Shown here piece by piece: positions 25,971-35,322 of a stretch of 64,000 nucleotides of DNA (the first letter of the stretch is position 1; every line of letters starts with the position of its first letter). The notes beneath the pieces were generated by a model. That model was given only the letters and a program-made list of their open reading frames with translations, was not told the origin of the DNA and did no database searches. A program made the position numbers and the translations under genes. The stretch is from Paenibacillus prosopidis (GTDB taxonomy: Bacteria > Bacillota > Bacilli > Paenibacillales > Paenibacillaceae): positions 186,001-250,000 of the forward strand of contig NZ_QPJD01000001.1 of NCBI RefSeq assembly GCF_003337375.1, written 5' to 3'.

Positions 25971-26104
25971 AAAGCCTTTGAAGGTTTGGATAGAAGCCTT
26001 TGAAGGTCTGGGTAGAAGCCTTTGAAGGTTGGTAGTAAACTCCTTTGAAGGTTTGGGTAGAAGCCTTGAAGGTTGGTAGTAAGCCCCTTTGAAGGCAGGG
26101 TAGA
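25971..26104. repeat. Six 22-nt tandem repeats with CCTTTGAAGG core
   Basis: Imperfect units of the type AAGCCTTTGAAGGTTTGGGT, 21-23 nt each, six copies. The core CCTT-tg-AAGG is itself a small palindrome. The array stops about 10 bases before the SD (AAAGGAGG) of the gene at 26131. Confidence 0.8.
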
Positions 26105-26130
26105 AATTTCACTGAAAGGAGGGAAACTAA

Positions 26131-26448
26131 ATGGGTTTCGCAACCGAGTTTAATTCTGTTTGCAAATTCAAGTCCGAGCAAGAGCTGTATGAATTGTTAG
26201 AGTATGGACGGGGCAAAATGGTCAAGAGCGGCTTTCGCGTATTTCCGACAGGCCAGAAGGTGATTGCCTACACGCCGACCAATGATGCGATCGCGATTGT
26301 CCGCATTTTAGCTTCTATCGCAGAAATTAATTTTCAAGGCGAAGAAGTGACACAAGTGGAGATGGAGCTCGTGAGAAAGCTGACAGAGGAAGAAGCGAAA
26401 ATTCAAACGGCGCTTGCCTATGAAATGTTTTTTGGGGAACGGGCTTAG
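26131..26448 (+). CDS. Small hypothetical protein upstream of uvsE
   Basis: 105 residues, cytoplasmic, no membrane segment. Perfect SD AAAGGAGG 8 nt before ATG. The opening MGFATEFNSVCKFKSEQELY recalls short Bacillus proteins of the DUF2584 type, but I am not sure of the family. It then has GFRVFPTGQKVIAYTPTNDA, a predicted beta strand pair, and a C-terminal helix VEMELVRKLTEEEAKIQTAL. It ends 3 bases before uvsE, so the two are probably co-transcribed; a link to DNA repair would be a guess. Confidence 0.75.
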   Translation: MGFATEFNSVCKFKSEQELYELLEYGRGKMVKSGFRVFPTGQKVIAYTPTNDAIAIVRILASIAEINFQGEEVTQVEMELVRKLTEEEAKIQTALAYEMFFGERA

Positions 26449-26451
26449 TCT

Positions 26452-27474
26452 ATGATCGTAAGATTCGGCTTTGTAGCTATGAGCCTGCAGCTTGAAAATG
26501 CTTCGCCGTCAAGAACGATGACATTCACCAACTTCTCGAAGCTTGATGACCGGGAAGCGGGGATTCGGAAGCTGGAGAGAATTGCCGAAGACAATTTACG
26601 CAGTACGCTGCGTATTTTGAAGCATTGCAATGCCAGCAAAATTCAAATGTACCGTTTTTCGTCAAAGCTCATTCCGCTCGCTACGCATGAGGATTTGGCG
26701 GATTGGGACCCTCTTTCAACGCTTAATCCGACTTTTCAGGAGATCGGCGCTTTCGTTCGGGAGCATGAGATGCGGGTTTCTTTTCATCCCGATCATTTTT
26801 GCGTTTTTAGTACGCCGCGCCCTGAAGTTCTTGAGAAGTCTGAGCTCGATCTGAATAATCATGTCCGGATGCTTGAAGCGATGGGACTTGATGAAGCGAC
26901 CAAGTGCAATATACATATCGGTGGAGCATATGGCGACAAGGCTGTAGCCGGAGAGCGGTTTATCCGTCAGTTCGGCGCCTTGTCGTCCCGTCTTAAGAAT
27001 CGGATTACTCTCGAAAATGACGACAAGACGTTCACGGTAAGTGAAACGCTGGAGATCGCCGAGCAGGTTAACGTTCCGATGGTGCTGGACATTCATCATC
27101 ATGCCGTCAATCCAGGCGACACCGGTGAGGAGGAGCTTTACGGCAGCTTATGGCCGCGAATTGACCGGACGTGGCAGCTTGAGCGGCAGCGATTAGGAAT
27201 TGGCAATGCCAAAAAGCTTCCTCCGAAAATTCATGCCTCCAGTCCAAAAAGCATGGCCGATCCGCGCGGCCATGCCGATTTTGTTGAAGCAGGACCGCTT
27301 GTCCGTTTTTTGCGGCACGCTGCCCGAACGAGCGATTATTTGGACTGTATGCTGGAAGCAAAAAGCAAGGATGAGGCCTTGTTTAAACTCATCGGGGATT
27401 TGGAGCTAATGGAAGAGCGCGGAGAAGGCGGCGTTAAGGTGTTAGAAGGCGGAAGCGCGGAAATTACGGTATAA
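26452..27474 (+). CDS. uvsE: UV DNA damage endonuclease
   Basis: UvsE/UVDE cuts 5' to UV photoproducts and starts an alternative excision repair; B. subtilis YwjD is of this family and is associated with spore DNA protection. 340 residues. TIM-barrel metal-site motifs: VRFGFVAMSLQLENASPSRT, RMSFHPDHFC-type HPDHFCVFSTPRPEVL, CNIHIGGAYGDKAVAGERF, ITLENDDKTFTVSETLE, MVLDIHHHAVNPG and PPKIHASSPKSMADPRGHAD. No separate SD is obvious; it starts 3 bases after the small upstream gene, so coupling is likely. Confidence 0.95.
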   Translation: MIVRFGFVAMSLQLENASPSRTMTFTNFSKLDDREAGIRKLERIAEDNLRSTLRILKHCNASKIQMYRFSSKLIPLATHEDLADWDPLSTLNPTFQEIGAFVREHEMRVSFHPDHFCVFSTPRPEVLEKSELDLNNHVRMLEAMGLDEATKCNIHIGGAYGDKAVAGERFIRQFGALSSRLKNRITLENDDKTFTVSETLEIAEQVNVPMVLDIHHHAVNPGDTGEEELYGSLWPRIDRTWQLERQRLGIGNAKKLPPKIHASSPKSMADPRGHADFVEAGPLVRFLRHAARTSDYLDCMLEAKSKDEALFKLIGDLELMEERGEGGVKVLEGGSAEITV

Positions 27475-27481
27475 GCTTTGG

Positions 27482-27522
27482 CAGGCAGCACCGCCAAGGA
27501 TCGGCCTTTACGGTGCTGCCTG
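27482..27522 (+). terminator. Hairpin after uvsE
   Basis: Perfect 12-bp arms CAGGCAGCACCG / CGGTGCTGCCTG with a 17-base loop, 7 bases past the uvsE stop. There is no U tract, so termination is not certain. Confidence 0.5.
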
Positions 27523-27585
27523 TATATGATTCAGCTCGCCGCATTCTACATGCCTATTACGCAATTGAAAGCGGTGATTATTTTC

Positions 27586-28404
27586 ATGGAATGGATACTG
27601 CTCGTTTTGCTCGGCGTTGTAGCAGCTATGTTCGGCAGTATTGTAGGACTAGGCGGCGGGATTGTTATCGTTCCTGTTCTTATGCTGCTTGGTCCGCTAT
27701 TAACGGGCGAGACGATTGGTCATGCAACGGCAGTCGGCATTTCATTAACGGTGCTGGTCGTAACCGCACTCGCATCAACACTATCGTATGCAAAGCGCAG
27801 CATCGTTGATTTTCGCAGCGGCTGGCTATTTTTTATTACGAGCGGTCCTGCTGCCATGCTTGGATCCGCATTAACGGGTATGCTGCCGGCTGGCTTGTTC
27901 CAGCTGGTATTTGGCGTATTTATGCTGCTAATGGCTGCACTCTTGGTTGCACGAGACTATATGAAACCGTTTTCGAAGCAATGGCCGATCGTCCGTACGA
28001 TGACAGACGCGTCCGGACAGGTGCACACATACAGCTATGGCATTGTTCCGGCGCTTGCGATCGGGTTTGGCGTTGGTCTCATGTCGGGCTTGTTCGGCAT
28101 CGGCGGCGGTTCGTTATTTGTGCCGCTTATGGTGCTCCTATTCAGATTTCCCCCGCATATGGCGACGGCCACGTCGATGTTCGTTATTTTTTTATCATCG
28201 ATTCTTGGCAGCGGCATGCATGCATGGCTTGGGGAGACGGATTGGCTGCTCGTGCTGGCGCTCGCCCCGGGGGCGTGGATTGGCGGCAAACTTGGAGCGG
28301 CGATCGCTGTGAAAATGAGCGGGAAAGGGCTGCTGTGGCTGCTTAGAATTACGCTGCTGCTGCTGGCGGGCCAATTAATTATCGACGGCGTGAGAACATT
28401 TTGA
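27586..28404 (+). CDS. TauE/SafE-family membrane permease
   Basis: Probable exporter of sulfite or organosulfonate-type anions (DUF81/TauE family); substrate not predictable. 272 residues, about eight membrane helices in two repeats. The repeat hallmarks are GSIVGLGGGIVIVPVLMLLG near the start and GLMSGLFGIGGGSLFVPLMV after the middle. ATG 27586 is chosen because the protein then starts directly with the first helix (MEWILLVLLGVVAAMFGS); its SD is weak (AAAGCGG), and the frame is open from 27478 through the uvsE hairpin. Confidence 0.88.
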   Translation: MEWILLVLLGVVAAMFGSIVGLGGGIVIVPVLMLLGPLLTGETIGHATAVGISLTVLVVTALASTLSYAKRSIVDFRSGWLFFITSGPAAMLGSALTGMLPAGLFQLVFGVFMLLMAALLVARDYMKPFSKQWPIVRTMTDASGQVHTYSYGIVPALAIGFGVGLMSGLFGIGGGSLFVPLMVLLFRFPPHMATATSMFVIFLSSILGSGMHAWLGETDWLLVLALAPGAWIGGKLGAAIAVKMSGKGLLWLLRITLLLLAGQLIIDGVRTF

Positions 28405-28511
28405 CATAGGGAAAATAATCATATGCGAAACTAGACATAAGCTTGAAACGTAATAAAAGTTAACAAAGAAAAAACGTTCGTGAATTTACATAGAGGGAAG
28501 AGTGATAGACC

Positions 28512-29366
28512 GTGAGTGACCAGAATAACGCTACCGTTATCGGCGGGAAAAGCTTTACTGCAGTCGCTATTAATTGCGCGTCGAAAGCAGGAGAATGGAT
28601 AAAAACGAAGCTTGGAAACTATGCAAGCCTTGATATAAAGTATTCGTCGCACGACCTGGTTACGGAGATAGACAAAGGCTCGGAACGCTTAATCCGGAAT
28701 TTAGTTTTGACGCATTTTCCGCATCATTCGTTTTTGGGAGAGGAAGGCGTCGAGCCGGGACCGGAAGCTTCGACGCGCGCTTTGGAGGATGTCCGCGAGG
28801 CGGAATATTTGTGGATCGTAGATCCGATCGACGGTACAACGAACTTTGTGCACGGTTTTCCTTATTTCTGCGTATCTATAGCGCTTGCGTATAATGGTGA
28901 AGTCATCGTGGGTGTCGTCTATGATCCGATGAGAGATGAGCTGTTTGTCGCGGAAAAGGGCAAGGGAGCTTATGTCCACGGGAAACGGATGCAGGTGTCC
29001 AAGGAAGAAACGCTGCGCGGAAGCCTAGTCGCAACGGGGCTCCCGGCCGAACATCAATATGCTTTGCCGTTAAACCTGAAAGGCATACAAGCGGTTGCTC
29101 CGAAAGTCCGTAACCTTCGGATAGCGGGCTCTGCGGCGCTGCATTTGGCTTATGTGGCTTCAGGACGTTTGAGCGGATTTTGGGAGATTGGATTGAACAG
29201 CTGGGATTTGGCAGCAGGCTCGCTGCTGATTCAAGAGTCGGGCGGCGTCGTGAGCGATACGTTCGGTAAGCCCTACGAATTAGGGGTGCGCAACGTCGTA
29301 GCCTCGAACGGGCTTATACAGGAGGAGCTTATCGCTGCACTGGCTGAGGCGAAAGCAAACGAGTAA
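28512..29366 (+). CDS. Inositol monophosphatase family protein
   Basis: Mg-dependent phosphatase of the IMPase/SuhB family, 284 residues, cytoplasmic. GTG start at 28512. Metal and catalytic motifs: HDLVTEIDKGSERLIR, FLGEEGVE, LWIVDPIDGTTNFVHGFPYF and SWDLAAGSLLIQESGGVVSD. It could act on inositol phosphate or another small phosphate ester. Stand-alone gene with a terminator at 29375. Confidence 0.93.
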   Translation: MSDQNNATVIGGKSFTAVAINCASKAGEWIKTKLGNYASLDIKYSSHDLVTEIDKGSERLIRNLVLTHFPHHSFLGEEGVEPGPEASTRALEDVREAEYLWIVDPIDGTTNFVHGFPYFCVSIALAYNGEVIVGVVYDPMRDELFVAEKGKGAYVHGKRMQVSKEETLRGSLVATGLPAEHQYALPLNLKGIQAVAPKVRNLRIAGSAALHLAYVASGRLSGFWEIGLNSWDLAAGSLLIQESGGVVSDTFGKPYELGVRNVVASNGLIQEELIAALAEAKANE

Positions 29367-29374
29367 CTAGTACA

Positions 29375-29417
29375 GGACAACGCTCCGCGATGCTCGCAGG
29401 TGCGTTGTCCTTCTCTG
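29375..29417 (+). terminator. Terminator after the inositol phosphatase gene
   Basis: Perfect 9-bp arms GGACAACGC / GCGTTGTCC, followed by TTCTCTGTC. Confidence 0.6.
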
Positions 29418-29441
29418 TCTTACGTATGAGGGGAGGATGGA

Positions 29442-30614
29442 ATGGTTATGGCTGTTACGAAACGAATAGCTGCTCTTGTTATGATTTCCGTGTGGCTCAG
29501 CGTGCTTGCCGCTTGTGATGATAATGAACCAACGGCTTTACCGCCTACGACAAATGCACCGGCAAACGAAGCGACGAATGCTCCTGTGGACAAGCCCGCG
29601 GAGACTGCGACGAATAATCCGGTTGAACCGGGCGATCCTAGTGCTGCATATGAGGTGTTGGCGGAGGAGCTCCGCATACCATGGGTAATCGCCTTCGATG
29701 GGGATATCGTCTATATTAGCGAGCGCGAAGGCAATATCGTCAAGGTAGATGGAAAAGAGATGACGCGCCAATCGGTAAATCTGCTCAAAAATGTGCATGG
29801 CCAGGGTGAAGGAGGGTTCCTCGGTCTTCTGCTGGCACCGGATTTCGGGCAGTCAAAAACAGCCTATGCCTATCATACCTATGAGGAGAACGGCAGGGTG
29901 CTGAACCGTGTCATTTTGCTGAAACAAAACGGAGACCAATGGGACGAGGTAAGCGCTTTGCTTGAAGGCATACCGGGAGCAGCCAACCATGATGGCGGAA
30001 GGATGGCGATTGGGCCGGACAACCTGCTTTATATTACGACGGGGGACGCGCAGCAAAAGGAGCTTGCACAGGACCGGAGCAGCTTAGCCGGCAAAATACT
30101 GCGGATGACGCTGGAGGGCAAAGTGCCGGACGGTAATCCGTTTCCGGATTCTTACGTATATTCGTATGGCCACCGTAATCCGCAAGGGCTCGCATGGAAT
30201 CAGGAAGGCGTCATGTTCAATACAGAACACGGCCCATCAGGCGACCCGGGCGGGCATGACGAGATTAACATTATTGAAGCAGGCGGTAATTATGGCTGGC
30301 CGAATATTTACGGAGACCAACAGCAAAAGGGAATGATTACGCCGGTTTACCATACGGGGGAGGAAGCCATAGCTCCTTCCGGCATGACGATCGATGATAA
30401 CAACCGTCTGCTGATTGCGGCTTTGAGAGGAGAGGCTCTCTATCGCTATGATCCTGCTACCAAGGCAATGGATGTTGTATTCGAGGGCGAAGGCCGGCTG
30501 CGCGACGTTAAAATGAAAGACGGAAGCATTTACGTGATTACGAACAACACCGATGGACGGGGAACTCCGTCGGAGAACGATGATCGGCTGCTCTTATTGA
30601 AAAATGTAAAATGA
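29442..30614 (+). CDS. PQQ-type sugar dehydrogenase-like lipoprotein
   Basis: Secreted lipoprotein of the glucose/sorbosone dehydrogenase (GSDH) beta-propeller family. 390 residues; signal peptide with lipobox LSVLAAC (Cys about 25), a Thr/Asn/Pro/Ala-rich linker (about 30-68), then a six-bladed propeller. Motifs: LRIPWVIAFDGDIVYISERE, VHGQGEGGFLGLLLAPDF, ANHDGGRMAIGPDNLLYITT, SYGHRNPQGLAW and EAGGNYGWPNIYGDQQ. The catalytic-type His of NHDGG and the RNPQG loop are present. Whether PQQ is used is unknown; many Gram-positive members have no proven substrate. SD GGGGAGG precedes ATG 29442. Confidence 0.92.
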   Translation: MVMAVTKRIAALVMISVWLSVLAACDDNEPTALPPTTNAPANEATNAPVDKPAETATNNPVEPGDPSAAYEVLAEELRIPWVIAFDGDIVYISEREGNIVKVDGKEMTRQSVNLLKNVHGQGEGGFLGLLLAPDFGQSKTAYAYHTYEENGRVLNRVILLKQNGDQWDEVSALLEGIPGAANHDGGRMAIGPDNLLYITTGDAQQKELAQDRSSLAGKILRMTLEGKVPDGNPFPDSYVYSYGHRNPQGLAWNQEGVMFNTEHGPSGDPGGHDEINIIEAGGNYGWPNIYGDQQQKGMITPVYHTGEEAIAPSGMTIDDNNRLLIAALRGEALYRYDPATKAMDVVFEGEGRLRDVKMKDGSIYVITNNTDGRGTPSENDDRLLLLKNVK

Positions 30615-30629
30615 TTTAAAGTTAACGGG

Positions 30630-30672
30630 ATCAAATAAACGAGCAGGCATCATCGCCTGCCCGTTTATTTGG
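30630..30672. terminator. Bidirectional terminator between the GSDH and hemL genes
   Basis: AAATAAACG(A)GCAGGC pairs with GCCTGC(C)CGTTTATTT around a 6-base loop; it serves both convergent genes. Confidence 0.8.
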
Positions 30673-30711
30673 TGTCAATTATCAATAAGAACGCTCGCCT
30701 GAGCTGCGTTG

Positions 30712-32022
30712 CTACAGCCTTGAGAAAGCATAGTTAGCCGCATTAATCGTTGCATCAATATCGGCTTCCGTGTGCGCCGTCGTCATGAACCATGCTTCGT
30801 ACTTAGAAGGAGCGAGGTTAATGCCCTGATCAAGCATCAGCTTGAAAAACTTGCCGAACAGCTCTCCATCCGTATCCTGCGATTCCTCATAATTCGTAAT
30901 CGGATGATCGCAGAAATGTGCGGAGAATGAGCCGCGAATTTGATTGATCGTCAGCGGAATGCCATTTTGCTTTGCAGCAGCCTGTAGACCAGCCGCAAGC
31001 TTGGCAGCCAGCGCGTCCATTCTATCGTAGATGCCTGGCTCCTGAAGCAGCTCAAGGCAGGCGATGCCAGCCGAGATCGAGGCAGGATTGCCTGCCATCG
31101 TGCCCGCTTGATAAGCAGGGCCGAGCGGAGCGACCTGCTCCATTATTGCACGGCGTCCGCCGTAAGCTCCGATCGGAAGACCGCCGCCGATGATTTTGCC
31201 AAGCGCGGTCAGATCGGGCTCGATAGCTTGGCGGTCAGGGAATGCGGCATAGGTTTGGGCTGCCCCGTAATGAAAACGGAAGGCGCTTATGACTTCGTCA
31301 TAGATGACCAGTGCACCAGCTTCGCGGGTGAGACTGCACAGGCCCTCTAAGAAGCCTTCATGCGGCATAACCATGCCGAAGTTGCCGACAATCGGCTCAA
31401 CCATAACGGCCGCAGTATCGTCACCCCAGCGATCTAACGCAGCCTTTAATGCCGCTAAATCATTAAACGGCACCGTGATCACTTCATTGGCGATGCTGGC
31501 CGGTACGCCGGCGCTGTCAGGAATGCCGAGCGTCGATGGACCGGAGCCGGCAGCGACGAGCACGAGATCGGAATGGCCGTGGTAGCAGCCTGCGAACTTA
31601 ATGATTTTTGAACGCTTCGTATAAGCGCGCGCGACACGAATGGTCGTCATGACAGCCTCTGTGCCGGAGTTGACGAAACGCACTTTGTCGAGCGACGGAA
31701 TAGCCTGCTTCAGCATGCGGGCCAGTACGATTTCCAGCTCGGTTGGCGTTCCGTAAAGCGTGCCGTTCTGTGCGGCGCGAACAATGGCCTCTGTAATATG
31801 CGGATGAGCATGCCCGGTAATGATAGGGCCGTAGGCGGCCAAATAATCGATGTACCGGTTGTCGTCGACGTCCCAAAAATAGGCGCCCTCGCCCCGCTTC
31901 ATGAACACCGGCGCACCGCCGCCTACCGCTTTATAGGAACGCGAAGGGCTGTTTACGCCTCCGACGATATGCTGCAGCGCTTCATCATAAAGCTGTTCGG
32001 AATTTGGTCGTTGTATCGTCAT
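30712..32022 (-). CDS. hemL: Glutamate-1-semialdehyde 2,1-aminomutase
   Basis: PLP enzyme making 5-aminolevulinate in the C5 route to heme. 436 residues, standard length. Seen: [71 protein letters not shown] and the Schiff-base lysine in [19 protein letters not shown], then [14 protein letters not shown]. Start ATG 32022 follows GGAGGG. It lies away from other hem genes, so it may be the extra copy often called gsaB in Bacillales; this is not provable here. Confidence 0.95.
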   Translation of the reverse strand: MTIQRPNSEQLYDEALQHIVGGVNSPSRSYKAVGGGAPVFMKRGEGAYFWDVDDNRYIDYLAAYGPIITGHAHPHITEAIVRAAQNGTLYGTPTELEIVLARMLKQAIPSLDKVRFVNSGTEAVMTTIRVARAYTKRSKIIKFAGCYHGHSDLVLVAAGSGPSTLGIPDSAGVPASIANEVITVPFNDLAALKAALDRWGDDTAAVMVEPIVGNFGMVMPHEGFLEGLCSLTREAGALVIYDEVISAFRFHYGAAQTYAAFPDRQAIEPDLTALGKIIGGGLPIGAYGGRRAIMEQVAPLGPAYQAGTMAGNPASISAGIACLELLQEPGIYDRMDALAAKLAAGLQAAAKQNGIPLTINQIRGSFSAHFCDHPITNYEESQDTDGELFGKFFKLMLDQGINLAPSKYEAWFMTTAHTEADIDATINAANYAFSRL

Positions 32023-32116
32023 GGAAAGGTCCCTCCAAGTGCTTATTTATTTTAAATTGTTAATTTATTTCCTTAGCTAAGGAATTGAATTCTTGGACCG
32101 CCTAACCGGGTAAAAG

Positions 32117-32157
32117 GGCAACAAAATACACGCAACAAGCGTGAGCTGTTGCGTGTA
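32117..32157 (-). terminator. Terminator of the LCP gene
   Basis: TACACGCAACA / TGTTGCGTGTA 11-bp arms; on the minus strand followed by TTTTGTTGCCCTTTT. Confidence 0.6.
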
Positions 32158-32165
32158 GCTGTAAC

Positions 32166-33227
32166 CTATTGCTGTTCCTCGTCCACGGCTGAGTCATCCG
32201 GGCTATCATTCATCGAACCGTCAGTCCCGGTTACTGTGTCCGTTGGCTCAGGGACGGTTTCGTCGGATTGGAGCGTCATTTGTACGTACTCGCGCAGATC
32301 GTCTTCGTCGCTTATTCCGATGACGGAAGCGCCGCCGACGCGATCCTCGGCGATCAATTCCATTGGCGGAATTTGTGTAGTGCCGGCCACATGGCTTTTA
32401 ACGCCAAGCTGACCTAGCTGCAGCATGTCCCTTACGCTCAAATTCATATCCACGTAGGGCTGAACGCTTTCGAGTATTTTTTTCATGCGGATAATGTTCC
32501 ATGTCGACTGCAGCTCTTTGGAAACCGCCTGCAGGAAGTTGCGCTGACGCTCCGTACGGGTGAAATCGCTCATGGCATCATGGCGGAAGCGCACATACTG
32601 GAGCGCCTTGTCGCCATCGAGCAGCTGATAACCTTTTTTGAGATCAATATCGTACCGGTTGCCGTCCGCATTATCCGTATATTGCATATCCTTCTCGACG
32701 TCAAAGTAAATGCCGCCAATCGTATCGATCAGCGCTTTGAATCCTTCAAAGTCGGTGTATACATAATATTGAATATCAAGACCGAGCAGGTCACCAACCG
32801 TTTGCATAGCAAGCGGATAATTGCCTAACGCTAATGCCGTATTGATCCGTCCGCGGCCATGGCCCTCGATATCAACATACGTATCCCGAAGGACAGAGAA
32901 GAGGTGGGCTTTTTTCGTAACGGGATCAAATGAAGCTACTAATATAGAGTCAGATCTTGCCGTTTGACCCTCGTCTAAGCCGCGGGCATCACCGCCGAGC
33001 AGCAAAATGTTTACTCGTTCGGTACCTTCCCATTCGGGAATAGGAACAGGTGAGGCTTCGGGATTATCGTTTGTTGCTGTTTCATTTTTTGAATTATCGA
33101 AGTTATCTAGTGCATTATATACGCCAACGCTCCAGTAAATCGCAAACGCGACAGCCGCGCCCAGGATGACTGAGAGACTGATAAAAAACCATTTCCATCG
33201 CCTTTTCTTATTCTTCTGTGTACGCAT
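32166..33227 (-). CDS. LytR-CpsA-Psr (LCP) family cell-wall ligase
   Basis: Membrane-anchored phosphotransferase that attaches teichoic acids or other glycopolymers to peptidoglycan. 353 residues from ATG 33227 (AAAGGAG upstream, spacing 13); the open frame to 33320 is not used. Short basic cytoplasmic stretch KNKKRRWKW, one membrane helix (about 13-35), linker, then the LCP domain: NILLLGGDARGLDEGQTARS, DSILVASFDPVTKKAHLFSV, RDTYVDIEGHGRGRINTALA and RFRHDAMSDFTRTERQRNFL. The conserved Arg and Asp residues are present. The C-terminal ~35 residues are Asp/Glu/Thr-rich and disordered. Single gene. Confidence 0.94.
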   Translation of the reverse strand: MRTQKNKKRRWKWFFISLSVILGAAVAFAIYWSVGVYNALDNFDNSKNETATNDNPEASPVPIPEWEGTERVNILLLGGDARGLDEGQTARSDSILVASFDPVTKKAHLFSVLRDTYVDIEGHGRGRINTALALGNYPLAMQTVGDLLGLDIQYYVYTDFEGFKALIDTIGGIYFDVEKDMQYTDNADGNRYDIDLKKGYQLLDGDKALQYVRFRHDAMSDFTRTERQRNFLQAVSKELQSTWNIIRMKKILESVQPYVDMNLSVRDMLQLGQLGVKSHVAGTTQIPPMELIAEDRVGGASVIGISDEDDLREYVQMTLQSDETVPEPTDTVTGTDGSMNDSPDDSAVDEEQQ

Positions 33228-33360
33228 TTCGTTAGTAGTGCTCCTTTCATGGACTGAATGATACTTTGTAATAAAAAGAAGGAAATTCACATGTAAGCAA
33301 CGGCTCCTATACCACAGCAAATGACTGATCTCCCAGAGAAGGATGACGGTGTCGTTTACG

Positions 33361-33420
33361 CTAGGCGTTAACTAATGTATGATTACATATCATAAAATTA
33401 TAAAGCTGAACGGCGCCTAG
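33361..33420. other. Closed stem-loop ahead of the ABC operon
   Basis: CTAGGCG (33361) and CGCCTAG (33414-33420) form a 7-bp stem enclosing 46 AT-rich bases with an inner ATGTA-tgat-TACAT hairpin. It lies 80 bases before the ABC gene. Could be a leader structure; no known riboswitch pattern. Confidence 0.35.
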
Positions 33421-33500
33421 AATCAAGTTTTATCGTTTTTGGTAAAAAAAGATCGCTATTTCCTAGGAAATGTCGAAGTGAGAGGAGCTTCAATTACCAG

Positions 33501-34526
33501 ATGTTAGCCATTGATGTGAAGGATTTACGCAAGCAATTCAATGTCCAAAAAAACCGTGAAGGCTTATCCGGCGCGCTCAAGGATTTATTTAAGCGTGAAT
33601 ATAACGAAGTTACGGCGGTTAAAGATATATCGTTTCAAATTCCGGAAGGAGAAATTTGCGGCTATATCGGAGAGAACGGAGCCGGCAAGTCGACAACGAT
33701 TAAAATGCTGACGGGCATTTTGGTTCCAACATCGGGCCATATCAAGGTTAACGGCTTCATTCCTTACAAGGACCGCGAGAAGTTTGTCGGCGGCATCGGC
33801 GTCGTTTTCGGACAACGCTCCCAGCTATGGTGGGATATCGGCGTTATCGAATCCTTCCAGCTGCTGCGCAAAGTGTATCGCGTATCGGAGCAGGACTTCC
33901 GCAAGCGCCTGAATGAGCTCGTCGAGCGTCTTCAGCTTGGTGATCTGTTGAACCGTCCCGTTCGTAAGCTAAGCTTAGGTCAACGGATGCGCTGCGAGCT
34001 CGTTGCCTCGCTGCTTCATAACCCTTCGATCCTATTTCTCGATGAGCCGACGATTGGCCTCGATATCGTTGTGAAGACGGAGATTCGTGACTTCCTCATG
34101 CAGATGAACAAGGAGCAGGGAACGACGATATTGCTGACGACGCATGATCTTCAAGATATCGAGGCGCTTTGCTCACGTGTTATCATGCTCGATGACGGTC
34201 GCATTATTTATGACGGCGGTCTCGATGAGCTGAAAAACCGGTGGAGCAAGGGACGTGAAATTCAGTTCCAATTCGCAAGACACACGCCGATTGAGAAGCT
34301 GAAGCAATTAACCGAATCATTAGATGTAACGTGGACGCCGGAAAATGATGTAACCGCAAAAATGTGGCTGCCGCATGCGGTCAACGTATCCGACGCGCTG
34401 GCTCGCGTTGTAGGCGGAGTGGAAATACGCGACATCAAAATTTTCGAGACGAATACAGACGATATTGTCCGCGGAATTTACCAATCGGGCTCCGCTGCCG
34501 TTTCGAAGGAGACGTCCCAGTCATGA
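33501..34526 (+). CDS. ABC-2 type transporter, ATP-binding protein
   Basis: ATPase of a three-gene ABC-2 exporter. 341 residues: ATPase domain about 1-245, then an extra C-terminal domain of ~90 residues. Walker A GENGAGKSTTIKMLTG, Q-loop FGQRSQLWWDI, signature LSLGQRMRCELVASLLHNP, Walker B ILFLDEPTIGLDI, switch His TTHDL. An N-terminal insert (KNREGLSGALKDLFKREYNE) is typical of the subgroup that works with DUF990-type permeases. It overlaps the next gene by 4 bases (ATGA). Cargo unknown; it may be a drug, lipid or peptide. Confidence 0.95.
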   Translation: MLAIDVKDLRKQFNVQKNREGLSGALKDLFKREYNEVTAVKDISFQIPEGEICGYIGENGAGKSTTIKMLTGILVPTSGHIKVNGFIPYKDREKFVGGIGVVFGQRSQLWWDIGVIESFQLLRKVYRVSEQDFRKRLNELVERLQLGDLLNRPVRKLSLGQRMRCELVASLLHNPSILFLDEPTIGLDIVVKTEIRDFLMQMNKEQGTTILLTTHDLQDIEALCSRVIMLDDGRIIYDGGLDELKNRWSKGREIQFQFARHTPIEKLKQLTESLDVTWTPENDVTAKMWLPHAVNVSDALARVVGGVEIRDIKIFETNTDDIVRGIYQSGSAAVSKETSQS

Positions 34527-35317
34527 TGAGCGCCTATATCGATTTTATTCGGATCCGCTTTCTCATGATGCTTGCTTACCGCGTTAATTATTACAGCGGC
34601 ATTATTATTTATGCCATTAACATCGGCGCGTATTATTTTCTGTGGCAAGCGATCTACGGTGACAAGGAAACGTTGGCTGGTTTTACCGTGAACCAAATGA
34701 CGACCTACGTCGCGGTATCGTGGATGGCGCGCGCGTTTTATTTTAATAATCTGGACCGTGAAATTGCGAATGAAATTCGAGACGGCAGCGTTGCGGTGCA
34801 GTTGATAAGACCTTATTCGTATTTGCTTGTAAAAATGATGCAAGGCTTCGGAGAAGGACTATTCCGGATGCTGCTGTTTATGGTTCCGGGGATGATTATC
34901 GTCTGCCTCATTTTCCCGGTTACGCTGCCGACGGAACCGATGACCTGGCTTATTTATCTAGTTATGCTGTTTTTCAGCTTTCTTATTAATTCTCAAATTA
35001 ATATTTTGACCGGGCTGTTCGCCTTTTTCGTTGAAAATAATGAAGGCATGATGCGCATGAAGCGCGTGATGGTGGACTTATTCTCAGGCGTTGTCGTGCC
35101 GATCGCCTTTTTCCCGGGCTGGCTGTCCGCCATTATGCAGTGGCTGCCGTTTCAAGCGATTACGTATTTGCCAAGCTCCGTATTTACGGGGCGGACGCCG
35201 GACAGCGAGATTGGACAGGTGTTTGGCCTGCAGGTGATATGGTTCATTGGATTGCTGGTGCCGATCTGGTGGACGTGGCGCGCCGCCCGCAGACGGCTGT
35301 TCGTGCAGGGGGGGTAA
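34523..35317 (+). CDS. ABC-2 family permease (first subunit)
   Basis: 264 residues, six predicted membrane helices, of the ABC2_membrane_6 (DUF990) family. ATG 34523 overlaps the ATPase stop; AAGGAG lies 11 nt upstream. N-terminal amphipathic start IDFIRIRFLMMLAYRVNYYS, then the motif WMARAFYFNNLDREIANEIR - DGSVAVQLIRPYSYLL (the DGxxxxxLIRP box of the family). C-terminal part PIAFFPGWLSAIMQWLPFQA. Forms the membrane pore with the next gene product. Confidence 0.93.
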   Translation: MMSAYIDFIRIRFLMMLAYRVNYYSGIIIYAINIGAYYFLWQAIYGDKETLAGFTVNQMTTYVAVSWMARAFYFNNLDREIANEIRDGSVAVQLIRPYSYLLVKMMQGFGEGLFRMLLFMVPGMIIVCLIFPVTLPTEPMTWLIYLVMLFFSFLINSQINILTGLFAFFVENNEGMMRMKRVMVDLFSGVVVPIAFFPGWLSAIMQWLPFQAITYLPSSVFTGRTPDSEIGQVFGLQVIWFIGLLVPIWWTWRAARRRLFVQGG

Positions 35318-35322
35318 TCGAG

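Noticed and set aside
25856..26181. Minus-strand frames through the 22-nt repeats
   Set aside because: Repeat-driven open frames without SD; overlap the start of the plus-strand gene at 26131.
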